Assembly: GCA_943787175.1 (NCBI GenBank)
Contig: CALSLK010000037.1
Span: forward strand, 1 to 64,000
Reading direction: 5' to 3'
Source: an uncultured Alphaproteobacteria bacterium
GTDB lineage: Bacteria; Pseudomonadota; Alphaproteobacteria; SP197
Length of the DNA: 64,000 nucleotides
Positions 63,365 to 64,000 of this stretch are shown here, piece by piece. A program made the position numbers and the translations under genes. The notes below the pieces were generated by a model that worked only from the letters and a program-made list of their open reading frames with translations, made no database searches and was not told where the DNA came from. The first letter of the stretch is position 1, and every line of letters begins with the position of its first letter.

Positions 63365-64000
63365 ATGTCATTGGGACAGGCCCATACAATCCATGCACAT
63401 CACCATCATCGCGGTTGGAACCGGGATCATCCGCCAGGATTGACCATGGCGCCCGGCGACAGCATCGAAGTCCATGTGATCGATACCGGAGGCGGTGAGA
63501 TTACGCCGGATTCGACGACGTCCGACATCGATACGTTCGACTGGGACAACTTCACGCCGTTGACCGGGCCGATTGAGATCGACGGTGCTGAGCCTGGCGA
63601 TACGGTGAAGATTACCTTCCTGTCGTTCGCGCCCTGTGGTTGGGGATGGAGCATCGTCAGCCCACGCTACGGCATCCTCACCGATGATTTCCCCGAGTCA
63701 CTGCTGAAGATCTGGCACTACGATCCCAGCGGTGCACAGCCGGCCATGCTCAACGATCTTGCACGGGTTCCCATCAAACCCTTTCCCGGCATCATCGGCC
63801 TTGCGCCGGCTGAACCCGGCACACACAGCGCCCTGCCGCCGCGCAGGGTGGGCGGCAATCTCGACATGCGCGACCTCTCGCTTGGTACCGAGCTTTATCT
63901 TCCGGTTGAAGTTGCCGGCGGCCTCCTGTCCCTGGGCGACACCCATGCCGCACAGGGCAACGGCGAACTTGCCGGCACGGCACTCGAAAGTGCGATGTCT
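63365..64000 (+). CDS. Acetamidase/formamidase family protein, 5' part
   Basis: First 212 codons, running off the window. Starts MSLGQAHTIHAHHHHRGWNR behind AGGGGA and continues DHPPGLTMAPGDSIEVHVID, PLTGPIEIDGAEPGDTVKIT, GWGWSIVSPRYG and LPPRRVGGNLDMRDLSLGTE then GDTHAAQGNGEL. These are FmdA/AmdA-family blocks, with metal-type residues in GGNLD and GDTHAAQGNGE. Releases ammonia from formamide, acetamide or a similar amide. Divergent from an SDR. Confidence 0.9.
   Translation, partial: MSLGQAHTIHAHHHHRGWNRDHPPGLTMAPGDSIEVHVIDTGGGEITPDSTTSDIDTFDWDNFTPLTGPIEIDGAEPGDTVKITFLSFAPCGWGWSIVSPRYGILTDDFPESLLKIWHYDPSGAQPAMLNDLARVPIKPFPGIIGLAPAEPGTHSALPPRRVGGNLDMRDLSLGTELYLPVEVAGGLLSLGDTHAAQGNGELAGTALESAMS

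Noticed and set aside
1-64000. tRNA, rRNA and riboswitch genes
   Set aside because: No tRNA-like cloverleaf, rRNA core sequence or known riboswitch core was noticed while reading; a covariance-model search was not possible.

Overview
The window looks like chromosome from a GC-rich alphaproteobacterium, probably an aerobic or microaerobic free-living (plausibly marine) heterotroph. Supporting signs are a ccoNOQP-ccoGHIS operon with an FNR-type regulator beside it, a ChrR-type anti-sigma/ECF pair, a BetI-like repressor, several flavoenzymes for methylated amines, and a peptidase-like protein carrying the metal-ligand pattern of DMSP lyase DddP. No rRNA, tRNA or CRISPR array was seen. The genus cannot be fixed from the sequence alone.

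Layout. 0-1.9 kb: decayed TetR and DUF1348 fragments, a small secreted protein behind a perfect FNR-type palindrome, an IS5-family scar and a small membrane protein. 1.9-9 kb: dimethylglycine/sarcosine dehydrogenase-like flavoprotein, histidine kinase, Bcr/CflA efflux pump and quinone oxidoreductase, separated by two unusual repeat regions (4.47-4.83 and 7.45-7.84 kb). 9.2-10.7 kb: an IS3-family element. 10.9-13.4 kb: UxaA-type dehydratase and a Gfo/Idh oxidoreductase. 13.5-23.4 kb: a low-oxygen block: hemerythrin plus formate/nitrite-type channel, the complete cbb3 oxidase and assembly operon, and the FNR-type regulator. 23.9-28.2 kb: a frameshift-ridden minus-strand cluster of two sulfotransferases, a glycosyltransferase and an ABC exporter. 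28.3-37.6 kb: USP, SulP transporter, Ogt, AI-2E permease, an aquaporin gene split by a clean IS3-family insertion, a DAO flavoprotein, an exported pentapeptide protein and a LysE exporter. 37.8-41.5 kb: GST, a trimethylamine-dehydrogenase-like enzyme and its overlapping TetR regulator. 41.5-49.4 kb: a photooxidative/lipid stress block: cfa-DUF3833, the operon flavoprotein-DUF1365-DUF6134-SDR-NTF2, and rpoE-chrR-gpx. 49.4-55.8 kb: esterase, GMC oxidoreductase, SthA transhydrogenase and uronate dehydrogenase. 56.3-64 kb: M20 hydrolase, SDR, VOC, DddP-like lyase, a creatinase-like M24 protein, a DUF6134 paralogue, another SDR and the start of an acetamidase/formamidase gene that runs off the window.

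How it fits together. Four TTGA-N6-TCAA palindromes (1239, 13462, 14930, 23446) suggest one O2-responsive regulon covering the secreted protein, hemerythrin/channel operon, cbb3 operon and the regulator itself. Two TGATCC-N18-TA promoters (41525 and 47472) suggest that cfa and rpoE are both read by the ECF factor encoded at 47523. Many genes, above all between 22.2 and 29.3 kb, carry single-base indels while the surrounding protein sequence stays conserved. This looks more like residual sequence error than decay, and coordinates given there span the gene as it would read after frame repair.
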